Below are positions 1-10,883 of a DNA stretch of 64,000 bases, piece by piece (within the stretch, counting starts at the first letter, position 1; each line of letters begins with the position of its first letter). The translations under genes and the position numbers were made by a program. Location of the stretch: NCBI GenBank assembly GCA_947471745.1, contig CANJKZ010000549.1:134001-198000 (forward strand). Direction: 5' to 3'. The notes beneath the pieces were generated by a model, which saw only the letters and a program-made list of their open reading frames with translations, was not told where the DNA came from and made no database searches. This DNA is from Closterium sp. Naga37s-1. Taxonomy: Eukaryota; Streptophyta; Zygnematophyceae; Desmidiales; Closteriaceae.

Positions 1-702
1 AAGAGCTTTCCGACGAGCCAAGTATCGCTTCAATCGGAGCACGAACAAGAAAGTTACGAACGTTTGAAGTTCGTATGCTTTTGATATTTGGTTGTGGTGA
101 CTATGGGAAGTTGTGGGGTTGACTCCATATGGGGTACAGACTTTTGGGGGTTGGGAAATTCGTCAACATCACTGTAGATGCTGCCAAGTGGTTGGGAGGA
201 GCCAAACCAGGTTGGCAAGTGTGGCCAAGTTGGGCAAGGTGGATGGCATGGGTTGGGAAAGTGACAAAAGTGAAAGTGGGGTTGCCTATGGAGAGGGGAA
301 TTGTGTGGCATGGGGTTTCCTTGGTTGGGGACTATCTTGGGACCTTCCCTCTCGTCCTCCTCATCCCATCCCACCTGGTTTATTGCTACTCTAACTCTCT
401 TGTGTAGTTATTTTGTGAAATTGTGAGTAAATTGTGATTGAGTTAACTATCTATGGCAGCATACCCCCTAGTGCGCCGAAATTCATAACTCGAGTTATAC
501 CCCATATTGTGATACGATTCAAATTGGGAAGGATAGCCACGGTAAAGGGCTACAACATACTCGAGTTTGAGGGAATTCTAACAGTGCAGTTTTCGTCGAC
601 AACGTTTCTTGTGACGACGACGTTTCTGTCCAGAATTATAGTTGACGATTTTGAGATATTTCGTCCCCTAATCTTCATAGACTCCGTCCTTAGTTTCTAA
701 CA
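1..702 (+). mobile_element. Probable right end of an LTR element, cut by the window edge
   Basis: No convincing coding frame is visible. The last 14 bases (689-702, CTTAGTTTCTAACA) are identical to the last 14 bases of the Copia-2 LTR (ending at 11719 and 18935). They stop exactly where the 181-bp satellite begins. LTRs end in CA, so this looks like the right end of an LTR belonging to a related element inserted at the satellite edge. The left end lies outside the window, so target duplication and element type (solo LTR or 3' LTR) cannot be judged. It could also be unrelated intergenic DNA with a chance match. Confidence 0.4.
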
Positions 703-3700
703 TCCCACGCCCTTGCTGGCTTGGTAATAGGCCTCGACAAGCACAGCCACGTGACCCGGCGGAAGAAAAACGCTCGGAACGAGCGCTTCCACCCTCAAAA
801 CGCGGAAGGATCCGCACATGTGCAGGAAGTGCAGCGGGCGCTCTTCATTCGCGAGCGCCGATGACCGATGATCCTCGCAACCCTCCTACGCCCTTGCTGG
901 CCTGGTAATAGGACCAGACAAGTGCGGCCACGTGACCCGGCAGAAGAAAACGCTCGGAAGGAGCGCTTCCACCCCCAAAACGCGGAAGGATCCGCACATG
1001 TTCAGGAAGTGCAGCGGGCGCTCTTCATTCGCGAGCGCCGATGACCGATGATTCTCGCAACCCTCCCACGCCCTTGCTGGCTTGGTAATAGGCCTAGACA
1101 AGCGCAGCCACGTGAATCGTCGGAAGAAAAACGCTCGGAACGAGCGCTTCCACCCCCAAAACGCGGAAGGATCCGCACATGTGCAGGAAGTGCAGCGGGC
1201 GCTCTTCATTCGCGAGCTCCGATGACCGATGATGCTCGCAACCATCCCACGCCCTTGCTGGCTTGGTAATAGGCCTCGACAAGCGCAGCCACGTGACCCG
1301 GCGGAAGAAAAACGCTCGGAACGAGCGCTTCCACCCTCAAAACGCGGAAGGATCCGCACATGTGGAGGTAGTGCAGCGGGCGCTCTTCATTCGCGAGCGC
1401 CGATGACCGATGATGCTCGCAACCCTCCCACGCCCTTGCTGGCTTGGTAATAGGCCTCGACAAGCGCAGCCACGTGACCCGGCGGAAGAAAAACGCTCTG
1501 AACGAGCGCTTCCACCCTCAAAACGCGGAAGGATCCGCACATGTGCAGGAAGTGCAGCGGGCGCTCTTCATTCGCGAGCGCCGATGACCGATGATGCTCG
1601 CAACCCTCCCACGCCCTTGCTGGCTCGGTAATAGGCCTCGACAAGCGCAGCCACGTGACCCGGCGAAAGAAAAACGCTCTGAACGAGCGCTTCCACCCTC
1701 AAAACGCGGAAGGATCCGCACATGTGCAGGAAGTGCAGCGGGCGCTCTTTATTCGCGAGCGCCGATGACCGATGATGGTCGCAACCCTCCCACGCCCTTG
1801 CTGGCTCGGTAATTGGACCAGAAAAGCGCAGCCACGTGAATCGTCGAAAGAAAAACGCTCGGAACGAGCGCTTCCACCCTCAAAACGCGGAAGGATCCGC
1901 ACATGTGCAGGAAGTGCAGCGGGCGCTCTTCATTCGCGAGTGCCGATGACCGATGATGGTCGCAACCCTCCCACGCCCTTGCTGGCTTGGTAATTGGACC
2001 AGAAAAGCGCAGCCACGTGACCCGACGGAAGAAAACCGCTCGGAACGAGCGCTTCCACCCTCAAAACGCGGAAGGATCCGCACATGTGCAGGAAGTGCAG
2101 CGGGCGCTCTTCATTCGCGAGCTCCGATGACCGATGATGCTCGCAACCCTCCCACGCCCTTGCTGGCTTGGAAACAGGCCTCGACAAGCGCATCCACGTG
2201 ACCCGGCGGAATAAAAACGCTCGGAACGAGCGCGTCCACCATCAAAACGCGGAAGGATCGACACATGTGCAGGAAGTGCAGCGGGCGCTCTTCATTCGCG
2301 AGCGCCGATGACCGATGATGCTCGCAACCCTCCCACGCCCTTGCTGGTTTGGAAAAAGGCCTCGACAAGCGCAGCCACGTGACCCGGCGGAAGAAAAACG
2401 CTCGGAACGAGCGCTTCTACCCTCAAAACGCGGAAGGATCCGCACATGTGCAGGAAGTGCAGCGGGCGCTCTTCATTCGCGAGCGCCAATGACCGATGAT
2501 GCTCGCAACCCTCCCACGCCCTTGCTGGCTTGGTAATAGGCCCAGACAAGCGCAGCCACGTGAATCGTCGGAAGAAAAACGCTCGGAACGAGCGCTTCCA
2601 CCCCCAAAACGCGGAAGGATCCGCACATGTGCAGGAAGTGCAGCGGGCGCTCTTCATTCGCGAGCGCCGATGACCGATGATGCTCGCAACCCTCCCACGC
2701 CCTTGCTGGCTTGGTAATAGGCCTCGACAAGCGCAGCCACGTGACCCGGCGGAAGAAAAACGCTCAGAACGAGCGCTTCCACCCTCAAAACGTAGAAGGA
2801 TCCGCACATGTGCAGGAAGTGCAGCGGGCGCTCTTCATTCGCGAGCGCCGATGACCGATGATGCTCGCAACCCTCCCACGCCCTTGCTGGCTTGGTAATA
2901 GGCCCAGACAAGCGCAGCCACGTGACGCAGCGGAAGAAAAACGCTCGGAACGAGCGCTTCCAGCCCCAAAACGCGGAAGGATTCGCACATGTTCAGGAAG
3001 TGCAGCGGGCGCTCTTCATTCGCGAGCGCCGATGACCGATGATGCTCGCAACCCTCCCACGCCCTTGCTGGCTTGGTAATAGGACCAGACAAGCACGGCC
3101 ACATGACCCGGCGGAAGAAAAACGTTCGGAACGAGCGCTTCCACCCCCAAAGCGCTGAAGGATCCGCACATGTGCAGGAAGTGCAGCGGGCGCTCTTCAT
3201 TCGCGAGCGCCGATGATCGATGATGCTCGCAACCCTCCCACGCCCTTGCTGACTTGGTAATAGGCCCAGACAAGCGCGGCCACGTGACCCGGTGGAAGAA
3301 AAACGCTCGGAACGAGCGCTTCCACCCCCAAAACGCGGAAGGATCCGCACATGTGCAGGAAGTGCACCGGGCGCTCTTTATTCGCGAGCGCCGATGACCG
3401 ATAATGCTCGCATCCGTCCCACGCCCTTGCTGGCTTGGTAATAGGCCCAGACAAGCGCAGCCACATGACCCGGTGGAAGAAAAACGCTCGTAACGAGCGC
3501 TTCCACCCCCAAAACGCGGAAGGATCCGCACATGTGCAGGAAGTGCAGCGGGCGCTCTTCATTCGCGAGCGTCGATGGCCGATGATGCTCGCAACCCTCC
3601 CACGCCCTTGCTGGCTTGGTAATAGGCCCAGACAAGTGCAGCCACGTGACCCGGCGGAAGAAAAACGCTCGGAACGAGCGCTTCCAGCCCCAAAACGCGG

Positions 3701-4399
3701 AAGGATTCGCACATGTTCAGGAAGTGCAGCGGGCGCTCTTCATTCGCGAGCGCCGATGACCGATGATGCTCGCAACCCTCCCACGCCCTTGCTGGCTTGG
3801 TAATAGGACCAGACAAGCACGGCCACGTGACCCGGCGGAAGAAAAACGTTCGGAACGAGCGCTTCCACCCCCAAAGCGCGGAAGGATCCGCACATGTGCA
3901 GGAAGTGCAGCGGGCGCTCTTCATTCGCGAGCGCCGATGCTCGATGATGCTCGCAACCCTCCCACGCCCTTGCTGGCTTGGTAATAGGCCCAGACAAGCG
4001 CGGCCACGTGACCCGGCGGAAGAAAAACGCTCGGAACGAGCGCTTCCACCCCCAAAACGCGGAAGGATCCGCACATGTGCAGGAAGTGCACCGGGCGCTC
4101 TTTATTCGCGAGCGCCGATGACCGATAATGCTCGCATCCGTCCCACGCCCTTGCTGGCTTGGTAATAGGCCCAGACAAGCGCAGCCACATGATCCGGTGG
4201 AACAAAAACGCTCGTAACGAGCGCTTCCACCCCCAAAACGCGGAAGGATCCGCACATGTGCAGGAAGTGCAGCGGGCGCTCTTCATTCGCGAGCGCCGAT
4301 GACCGATGATGCTTGCAACCCTCCCACGCCCTTGCTGTCCTTGTAATAGGCCCAGAAAAGCGCAGCCACGTGACCCGGCGGAAGAAAAACGCTCGGAAC
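703..4399 (+). repeat. 181-bp satellite, block 1 (about 20 units)
   Basis: Units repeat every 181 bp, about 90% identical or better. Landmarks in each unit are CCCACGCCCTTGCTGG, CCACGTGACC, a hairpin CGCTCG-GAA-CGAGCG, the palindrome GCACATGTGC and CATTCGCGAGCGCCGATGACC. Two main subtypes differ at CCTCGACAAG versus CCCAGACAAG. Because 181 leaves remainder 1 on division by 3, frames stay open over several units on the minus strand. These frames change with unit number and are not genes. The block is broken at 4399 by Copia-1. Confidence 0.95.
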
Positions 4400-5218
4400 T
4401 GTTGGTGCAACCCTACGGTTTGCACTCAGCTTGTTGTCCGTGTGCGTGAATGTGTGTGTGTATGGAATGGTATGAGGGCATGGGATAATATATATTTCAT
4501 GCTTATAATTGTGTGTGAATGTTGAGTCATGATGTCGAGTGTGTGTGTGGAGTCAATAGCGAGTTATCGCTAGACGCGTGTTACGCGGTCGTTTGTGTCT
4601 CGCGCGCGGTTTCTATTTTGTCGTGCGCGGTTTCTATTTTGTCCTGTGTCGAACGTTCGGCGTGTCGCAGGTGTGTGCAGCAGACCCATCAAGAACTCAA
4701 GGATGAGTTTGTGATGAAGAGCCCGAGCCTTGGTGTCAAGCCTCAAGTGATTTCGAAGCTTGCCAAAAAGGGTACACCTCAAGATATTGAAGATAGTTAC
4801 ATTACTTTGTGTAGTGTAACATTTCACTTGGTGTAGGCCCTAGTGAAGGGTAGTTTCGAGACCCTTCGTGGTTGGGGACAGTGTGGCACTGTTCCACATC
4901 ACTGTACCTCGGCTCTTGGGGTTTGTAGGAGCTGGGAGTCATTCCCAACTCGTAACTCTTCCTATCTTGTGTTCTAAGACTATAGTGGCTGCCATAGTAC
5001 CGTTCGTTCAAACCGACGCTGTGTCGTCAATTCTTTATCAAATCGTGCAATCTAAATTGCTAATTGTAGACGACGTAAAGACGCTCCAGATCCAATTTGA
5101 ATCAAGTCATTTGCACTGTGAGCAGAACGCTATCAACGTTTGAAGCCGCTGTGCAGAAATCCTTCTGTGCTCTCTATCTTTCGTTTTAGGCACATTCAAG
5201 CCTATTGTGACTATAACA
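4400..5218 (+). repeat. Copia-1 5' LTR
   Basis: 819 bp, starting TGTTGGTGCAACC and ending CTATAACA. It matches 10064-10883 almost throughout. It is immediately followed by a tRNA-iMet-type primer-binding site. Confidence 0.95.
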
Positions 5219-5220
5219 AG

Positions 5221-5232
5221 TGGTATCAGAGC
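5221..5232 (+). other. Copia-1 primer-binding site
   Basis: TGGTATCAGAGC lies two bases after the 5' LTR. This is the usual plant copia site complementary to the 3' end of initiator methionine tRNA. Confidence 0.9.
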
Positions 5233-5252
5233 CCCTTGGAGCAGTTTCGACA

Positions 5253-8200
5253 ATGTCTGGACCTGCGGAAAGGGGTGGCAGAGGTGCTGGTGGCAGTGGA
5301 GAAGCTCAAGCTCAAGGCCAACCCCGTGATTCAGCCATGGCGCCCATGCAACCAAGTCTTGGCCCACCTAGGGATGAGCCTAGGGTGTTTGGGCTTGACA
5401 AGTTCAACGGTGACAACTTTGCTGAATGGTCCTTCAAGATGGAGAACATCTTTGACCACTATGACCTGCTGGAGGTGATGGAAGGAACGGAGAAGCGCCC
5501 CGAGAACGACCCGGAGAAGAGCCCGTGGGTGCGGAAGAGCGCACAAGGCTATCTCTTACTTGGGCAAGCGTTGGGGAGCAGTCAGATCCGTCACATCAAG
5601 CCATTCCAGCGTGAACCAGAGAAAGGACCAAAGGCATGGGCTGCTCTCAAGGGTGTACATGCTCCTGCAACAGCGGCGGTAGCGGTGGTGTTGGAACGGC
5701 AAATGGCGGCACTACGAATTGAAGAAGACGAAGCGGTTGAAGAAGGGGTGCAGAAATTCTTCGACTTGTTGACGCGGCTTGAGGGAGCTGATTTGAACTA
5801 CAGTGAGCTCCAAAAGAAGACCAAGTTGCTGGCCTTACTCCCAGAGTCATGGTCCTCGCTCATCATCAACCTTAATCGCGACTTGCCCCGCCTCTCGCTT
5901 GAAGACGTGAAGCGAGCTATCCTTCAAGAGGATTTCCGCCGCCGTGAGTTGGCGAGTGCGGATGGCGCTGGGGCAGCGAGCATCGGCCGTGGATATGGTC
6001 GAGGAAGAGGCAGAGGACGAGGGGGAGGAAGGTTTGGTGGCAGCAACTTCGGCGGAGGCCGCAGGAGTGGCGGTTACGGCAGCGACGACAAGAGCTACGG
6101 ACGCGGTCGCGGCCGATTCGACGGCGAGTGTCACTATTGCCACAAGAGCGGACACATGTGGCGCGACTGCTACAAACTCCCTGATGGTTGGACCCCTGCT
6201 CAAGGCCAAGAGGGTAGAGGAGCAGGAGGAGGGAGAGGACGAGGCCGTGGAGGCCGTGGTGGTCGCGGTGGCGGAGCTGCAAACATGAAGAGCGGAGACA
6301 ACGACAAGGACCCGAGCGACGATCGATACCCGGGTCTATTCTACTTCGTGTCGACGCAAGTACCGGCTGGTCCAGAGAAGGATGAAGGCTTTGAGGAGCC
6401 AGCAGCTGTGGGGAAGGTGACCCTACACCCCCTGGACTATTGGGTGATTGATAGTGGCGCTACCTATAGCATGACACCTCGCCCGGACTTGCTCACCGAA
6501 CTCGAGCCGTCACCGGTGAAGCATGTCACATCGGCTTTGGGGCAGCGAGCAGAGGTGAAAGGCATGGGCAAGGCCATGTTCAAGGGTGCTGATGGGAAGA
6601 TGGTGGGCCTCAAGAACGTGCTTTGGGTGCCCAGCCTTGCTGCAAACCTGATTTCCGTGCGGCGGTTGGCAAAGGCCGGCATGGACACGAACTCGAAGGG
6701 AGCCAAGACCTACACCGCAAGGCTTGGCGATCGAATTCTTTGGGACCTTCATGAGGACAGGGATGTCTACAACGATATGTGGCAGATCCCAGTGGTCCCT
6801 ATGCCTAAGGAGAGGCAAGTGGCAGCAAGCATCAGCACCAAGGATGGAGCGGTCGGTAGCGACGATGGCGCGAACGGTCGCGCTAAGGAGAATGAGCTCA
6901 AGAAGAGCAAACCTGGAGGGACCAGCAAGTTTAGTGAACCTAAGGAGAGTGGTGCAGCAACCAAGGAGCAGCAAAAGGGTGAGGAGAACCCAGAGGCAGC
7001 AGCGGAGGAGGACTACGGAGAGAGTATGTGGGGCGCTATTGCGAGCGCGGCATTCTCCAATCCAACTTCGGCTACGGGGGAGTGTGATTGGCTCACCTTG
7101 CATCGGCGCATGGGGCATGTGGCCCTGCCCATCTTGCAGCAGCTAGTGAAGAATGAGATGGTTGCTGGCATACGTGTGAAGGGGGAGCCCGATGAGGTGC
7201 TTGGCTGCCCGACGTGCATTCAAGCCAAGTTCACCCGGTTTCCGTTCCCTAGTTCGGAGGCAACGGCAAAGGCACCGCTTGATGAGGTGGTGATGGACGT
7301 GGTGGGCCCCCTGAAGCTTGGAGCTGCTGGAGCTGAGTATTTTCTCACCATTGTCGACGTCTACACCCGCATGACTTGGGTGTACGTGCTGGCCAAGAAG
7401 AGCGACGTGGCTGAAACGTTGAAGACGGATTGGTTCCCGATGGTGGAGCGGCAACAAGACCGTCTAGTCAAGTCAATCCGCACCGATCGAGGGGGAGAGT
7501 TCCTGAGCAAGGAGTTTGGGTTGTGGCTGAAGAAGAATGGTATTCGGCACTCCCTCACCATGCCATACTCCCCTGCAATGAACGGCATCGCCGAGCGAGC
7601 GAACCGCACAATCACGGAGGCGGCACGCGGGTTGCTCATTGAAGCCGGGCTACCCGACTATTTCTGGCCTGATGCGGTGCGGAGCGCGTGTGTGGCCAAG
7701 AACAGAGCCTTGAATCATGTGGGAGCAGACAAATGGGTGCCCTATGTGGAGTGGCTAGGAAGGAAGCCAAAGGTGGATATGCTTCGGGTGTTCGGGTGCA
7801 TGTGCATGGCGCTCGTGCCTAAGCATCTTCGGCACAACAAGCTTGGTGCCAAGGCGGTGTGGGCCGTGCACTTGGGCATGGCTCAAAACAGCAAGGGATG
7901 GCTTCTTTGGGACCCATTCACCAAGAAGTTCTTGGTGAGCAGGGACTGCAAGTTCATGGAGAACTTCATGTACAAGGATTGGAAGGCGGAGAATGAGGCG
8001 AAGATAGGCGTGCGGTTTGGGGAGGTGAAGAGTTCCGGTTTGGAGCATGTGGAGCTGCCTTTGGAGCTGAGCAGCGGCAGCACAACCACAAGGAAATCCT
8101 CCCTTGTGAATGGGGGAGAGGAGGCCAATGATGCAGAGGAAGAAGAGGAGGAGGTGCAGCAAGTGAGCGAGCGTGCACCGTCACTCCCTTCCCGTACTAC

Positions 8201-10022
8201 GAGTGCTCCACGGATTCGAGCCACACCGCAGCAACGCCAAGGCCTTCAAGTCCCTGCAGCTGAGGAGGAAGGAAGGGGGAAGAGGAGAGTTCAACCCCCT
8301 AATAGGCTGACCTATGATGCGCCGGGAAAGCAGGGCAAGACAGCCCTGGCCGGAGCGGCAATGATGGTCGGAGACGACGAGGAGAGTGACTACGAGGAGT
8401 GTGCCTTCGCGTTCTTCTCTCCGGTGGAGATGCCGGGAGAACCAGCAACTCTCAAGGAGGCTTTGGAGAGTAGTGATGCTGAGGAGTGGAAGAAGGCCAT
8501 GGAGAGTGAGCTGAAGAGCATCGAGGAGAATGACACGTTTGAATTAGTGGAGCTACCGGAGGGGCGTACGGCGATAACGTCCAAGTGGCTCTTCAAAATC
8601 AAGTCGGATGCCAACGGCAAGATCGAGCGCTACAAGTCTAGGCTTGTAGCCAAGGGGTACCAGCAGAAGGAGAAGGTGGACTTCAAGGAGCTGTTTGCCC
8701 CTGTGGTGAAGCCGACGACGCTGCGAACCCTATTCGCGGGAGCCGCCATCAAAGGATGGGTAGTAAAGCAAATGGACATCGTAACGGCATTCCTTAACGG
8801 CATCCTTGAGGAGGAGATTTTTATGGCGCAGCCAGAGGGGTTTGATGATGGTAGTGGCAGAGTGTGGAAGCTGAAGAAGGCCCTCTATGGGCTGAAGCAG
8901 GCCCCTAGGCAATGGTACATGAAGCTGCGCGAAGTGTTGGAGGGGATCGGCTTCACTCTCTCAACGGCCGATCACTCCTTGTTCATGCTTGGCGAGGGGG
9001 AGCAGAGGAGTTTCATGGTGGTTTATGTGGATGACATCCTCATTTTCTCACCCTCTTTTGACCTTGTGAAGGAGGTGATGCTGAAGCTTCAAGACAAGTT
9101 CAAGTGCAAGGCCCTTGGTGACGTGAGCTTCTACCTTGGGCTCCACATCGAACGAGATGTGGAGAAGCGGTGCATGCGGGTGCATCAACGAAAGTACCTG
9201 GAGGCATTGGCTGCCAACTTTGGGCAGAGTGAAGGCCATGTGGCTACACCCTTTCCCTCTGGGTTCAAGTGTGTGAAGGGACCAGAGGAGGAGAGCGTTG
9301 GTGAAGAGGAGAGGCGCCGATTTCACTCGTTGGTGGGCAGCCTCATGTATGCGGCGGTAAACACCCGACCGGACGTCGCGTTTGCTACCGGGCAGCTGGC
9401 TAGGGTTGTGCAATGCCCTAATGAGGAGCAGGTAGCAGCTGGAATGAGGGTGGCCAAGTATCTTGGCCAAACACCGACCGTTGGGCTGCAATACTCGGCG
9501 GCGGCACAAAGGCGCCAAAAGGGCGCGGATGGTGTTGAACCCGGGCGTTTGTTCCTCACCGCCTACTCAGATGCTTCATATGCATCAGAACCAGAGGACA
9601 TGACAAGTATGGGAGGCTTCATATGCTGTGTTGGTGGAGGCCCAACTGCTTGGGAGAGCAAGAAGCAGGTTGACCAAGCTTTGAGCTCGGTGGAGTCCGA
9701 GTACATGGCACTCTTCCGTGCCGTACGGGAGATTGTGTGGCAGCGGCGTTTGTTGGCTGAATTGGGGGAGGAGCAGCAAGGACCTACCCCACTGTACTGT
9801 GACAGCCAGGGTGCCATTGCTCTTGCTAAGAACCCTGTGTTGCATGGACTCACGAAGCACATGAGGGTGAAGTGGCATTGGACGAGGAGCATGGTAACCG
9901 CGGGTGAAGTTGAGTTGCGCTACGTGAAGACCACGGGGCAGCCGGCTGACATGATGACCAAGAGGCTGGTGGAGCAGCAGCATTGGAAGTGTTGCAAGCT
10001 GGCTGGGATGGCTCTGAACTGA
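5253..10022 (+). CDS. Copia-1 gag-pol polyprotein (1,589 aa)
   Basis: A single frame covers the whole element. The ATG at 5253 is preferred because the frame upstream lacks an ATG and includes the primer-binding site. Residues 1 to about 250 are a UBN2-type gag. RGG-rich stretches flank a CCHC knuckle (CHYCHKSGHMWRDC, from residue 293). The protease motif DSG is at 400-402. The pre-integrase zinc motif is around 616-655. The integrase D682-D745-E781 triad has DD35E spacing. The reverse transcriptase YVDD is at 1258-1261, and RNase H begins near D1440. The protein copies the element's RNA to DNA and inserts it. It is treated here as a retroelement fossil that looks whole. Confidence 0.93.
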   Translation: MSGPAERGGRGAGGSGEAQAQGQPRDSAMAPMQPSLGPPRDEPRVFGLDKFNGDNFAEWSFKMENIFDHYDLLEVMEGTEKRPENDPEKSPWVRKSAQGYLLLGQALGSSQIRHIKPFQREPEKGPKAWAALKGVHAPATAAVAVVLERQMAALRIEEDEAVEEGVQKFFDLLTRLEGADLNYSELQKKTKLLALLPESWSSLIINLNRDLPRLSLEDVKRAILQEDFRRRELASADGAGAASIGRGYGRGRGRGRGGGRFGGSNFGGGRRSGGYGSDDKSYGRGRGRFDGECHYCHKSGHMWRDCYKLPDGWTPAQGQEGRGAGGGRGRGRGGRGGRGGGAANMKSGDNDKDPSDDRYPGLFYFVSTQVPAGPEKDEGFEEPAAVGKVTLHPLDYWVIDSGATYSMTPRPDLLTELEPSPVKHVTSALGQRAEVKGMGKAMFKGADGKMVGLKNVLWVPSLAANLISVRRLAKAGMDTNSKGAKTYTARLGDRILWDLHEDRDVYNDMWQIPVVPMPKERQVAASISTKDGAVGSDDGANGRAKENELKKSKPGGTSKFSEPKESGAATKEQQKGEENPEAAAEEDYGESMWGAIASAAFSNPTSATGECDWLTLHRRMGHVALPILQQLVKNEMVAGIRVKGEPDEVLGCPTCIQAKFTRFPFPSSEATAKAPLDEVVMDVVGPLKLGAAGAEYFLTIVDVYTRMTWVYVLAKKSDVAETLKTDWFPMVERQQDRLVKSIRTDRGGEFLSKEFGLWLKKNGIRHSLTMPYSPAMNGIAERANRTITEAARGLLIEAGLPDYFWPDAVRSACVAKNRALNHVGADKWVPYVEWLGRKPKVDMLRVFGCMCMALVPKHLRHNKLGAKAVWAVHLGMAQNSKGWLLWDPFTKKFLVSRDCKFMENFMYKDWKAENEAKIGVRFGEVKSSGLEHVELPLELSSGSTTTRKSSLVNGGEEANDAEEEEEEVQQVSERAPSLPSRTTSAPRIRATPQQRQGLQVPAAEEEGRGKRRVQPPNRLTYDAPGKQGKTALAGAAMMVGDDEESDYEECAFAFFSPVEMPGEPATLKEALESSDAEEWKKAMESELKSIEENDTFELVELPEGRTAITSKWLFKIKSDANGKIERYKSRLVAKGYQQKEKVDFKELFAPVVKPTTLRTLFAGAAIKGWVVKQMDIVTAFLNGILEEEIFMAQPEGFDDGSGRVWKLKKALYGLKQAPRQWYMKLREVLEGIGFTLSTADHSLFMLGEGEQRSFMVVYVDDILIFSPSFDLVKEVMLKLQDKFKCKALGDVSFYLGLHIERDVEKRCMRVHQRKYLEALAANFGQSEGHVATPFPSGFKCVKGPEEESVGEEERRRFHSLVGSLMYAAVNTRPDVAFATGQLARVVQCPNEEQVAAGMRVAKYLGQTPTVGLQYSAAAQRRQKGADGVEPGRLFLTAYSDASYASEPEDMTSMGGFICCVGGGPTAWESKKQVDQALSSVESEYMALFRAVREIVWQRRLLAELGEEQQGPTPLYCDSQGAIALAKNPVLHGLTKHMRVKWHWTRSMVTAGEVELRYVKTTGQPADMMTKRLVEQQHWKCCKLAGMALN

Positions 10023-10050
10023 GAGAGCAACATATCCTAAGGCCAACAAT

Positions 10051-10063
10051 CCGAGGGGGAGTT
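10051..10063 (+). other. Copia-1 polypurine tract
   Basis: A purine-rich CCGAGGGGGAGTT stretch lies directly before the 3' LTR, the expected plus-strand priming position. Confidence 0.8.
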
Positions 10064-10883
10064 TGTTGGTGCAACCCTACGGTTTGCACTCGGCTTGTTG
10101 TCCGTGTGCGTGAATGTGTGTGTGTATGGAATGGTATGAGGGCATGGGATAATATATATTTCATGCTTATAATTGTGTGTGAATGTTGAGTCATGATGTC
10201 GAGTGTGTGTGTGGAGTCAATAGCGAGTTATCACTAGACGCGTGTTACGCGGTCGTTTGTGTCTCGCGCGCGGTTTCTATTTTGTCGTGCGCGGTTTCTA
10301 TTTTGTCCTGTGTCGAACGTTCGGCGTGTCGCAGGTGTGTGCAGCAGACCCATCAAGAACTCAAGGATGATTTTGTGATGAAGAGCCCGAGCCTTGGTGT
10401 CAAGCCTCAAGTGATTTCGAAGCTTGCCAAAAAGGGTACACCTCAAGATATTGAAGATAGTTACATTACTTTGTGTAGTGTAACATTTCACTTGGTGTAG
10501 GCCCTAGTGAAGGGTAGTCTCGAGACCCTTCGTGGTTGGGGACAGTGTGGCACTGTTCCACATCACTGTACCTCGGCTCTTGGGGTTTGTAGGAGCTGGG
10601 AGTCATTCCCAACTCGTAACTCTTCCTATCTTGTGTTCTAAGACTATAGTGGCTGCCATAGTACTGTTCGTTCAAACCGACGCTGTGTCGTCAATTCTTT
10701 ATCAAATCGTGCAATCTAAATTGCTAATTGTAGACGACGTAAAGACGCTCCAGATCCAATTTAAATCAAGTCATTTGCAGCTGTGAGCAGAACGCTATCA
10801 ACGTTTGAAGCCGCTGTGCAGAAATCCTTTTGTGCTCTCTATCTTTCGTTTTAGGCACATTCAAGCCTATTGTGACTATAACA
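10064..10883 (+). repeat. Copia-1 3' LTR
   Basis: 820 bp with the same ends as the 5' LTR. It is followed by the second GGAAC target copy at 10884-10888. Confidence 0.95.

Larger units (their letters stand above)
4400..10883 (+). mobile_element. Copia-1: Ty1/copia LTR retrotransposon, looks whole
   Basis: The element has LTRs of 819 and 820 bp with TG...CA ends and a 5-bp target duplication GGAAC (4395-4399 and 10884-10888). It also has a primer-binding site, one long polyprotein frame and a polypurine tract. Domain order is gag, protease, integrase, reverse transcriptase, RNase H, which defines Ty1/copia. The LTRs differ at about eight positions in 820, roughly 1%, so the insertion is young. 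It sits inside one satellite unit, whose two halves join cleanly across the duplication. No obvious break is seen. Confidence 0.95.

Noticed and set aside
703-4425. Recurring 67-, 73-, 85- and 171-codon frames on both strands
   Set aside because: They repeat with the 181-bp satellite, shift frame from unit to unit and overlap one another on both strands. They are by-products of the repeat.
5847-7457. Minus-strand and alternate-frame ORFs within Copia-1
   Set aside because: They are shadows of the long polyprotein frame and lack domain matches.
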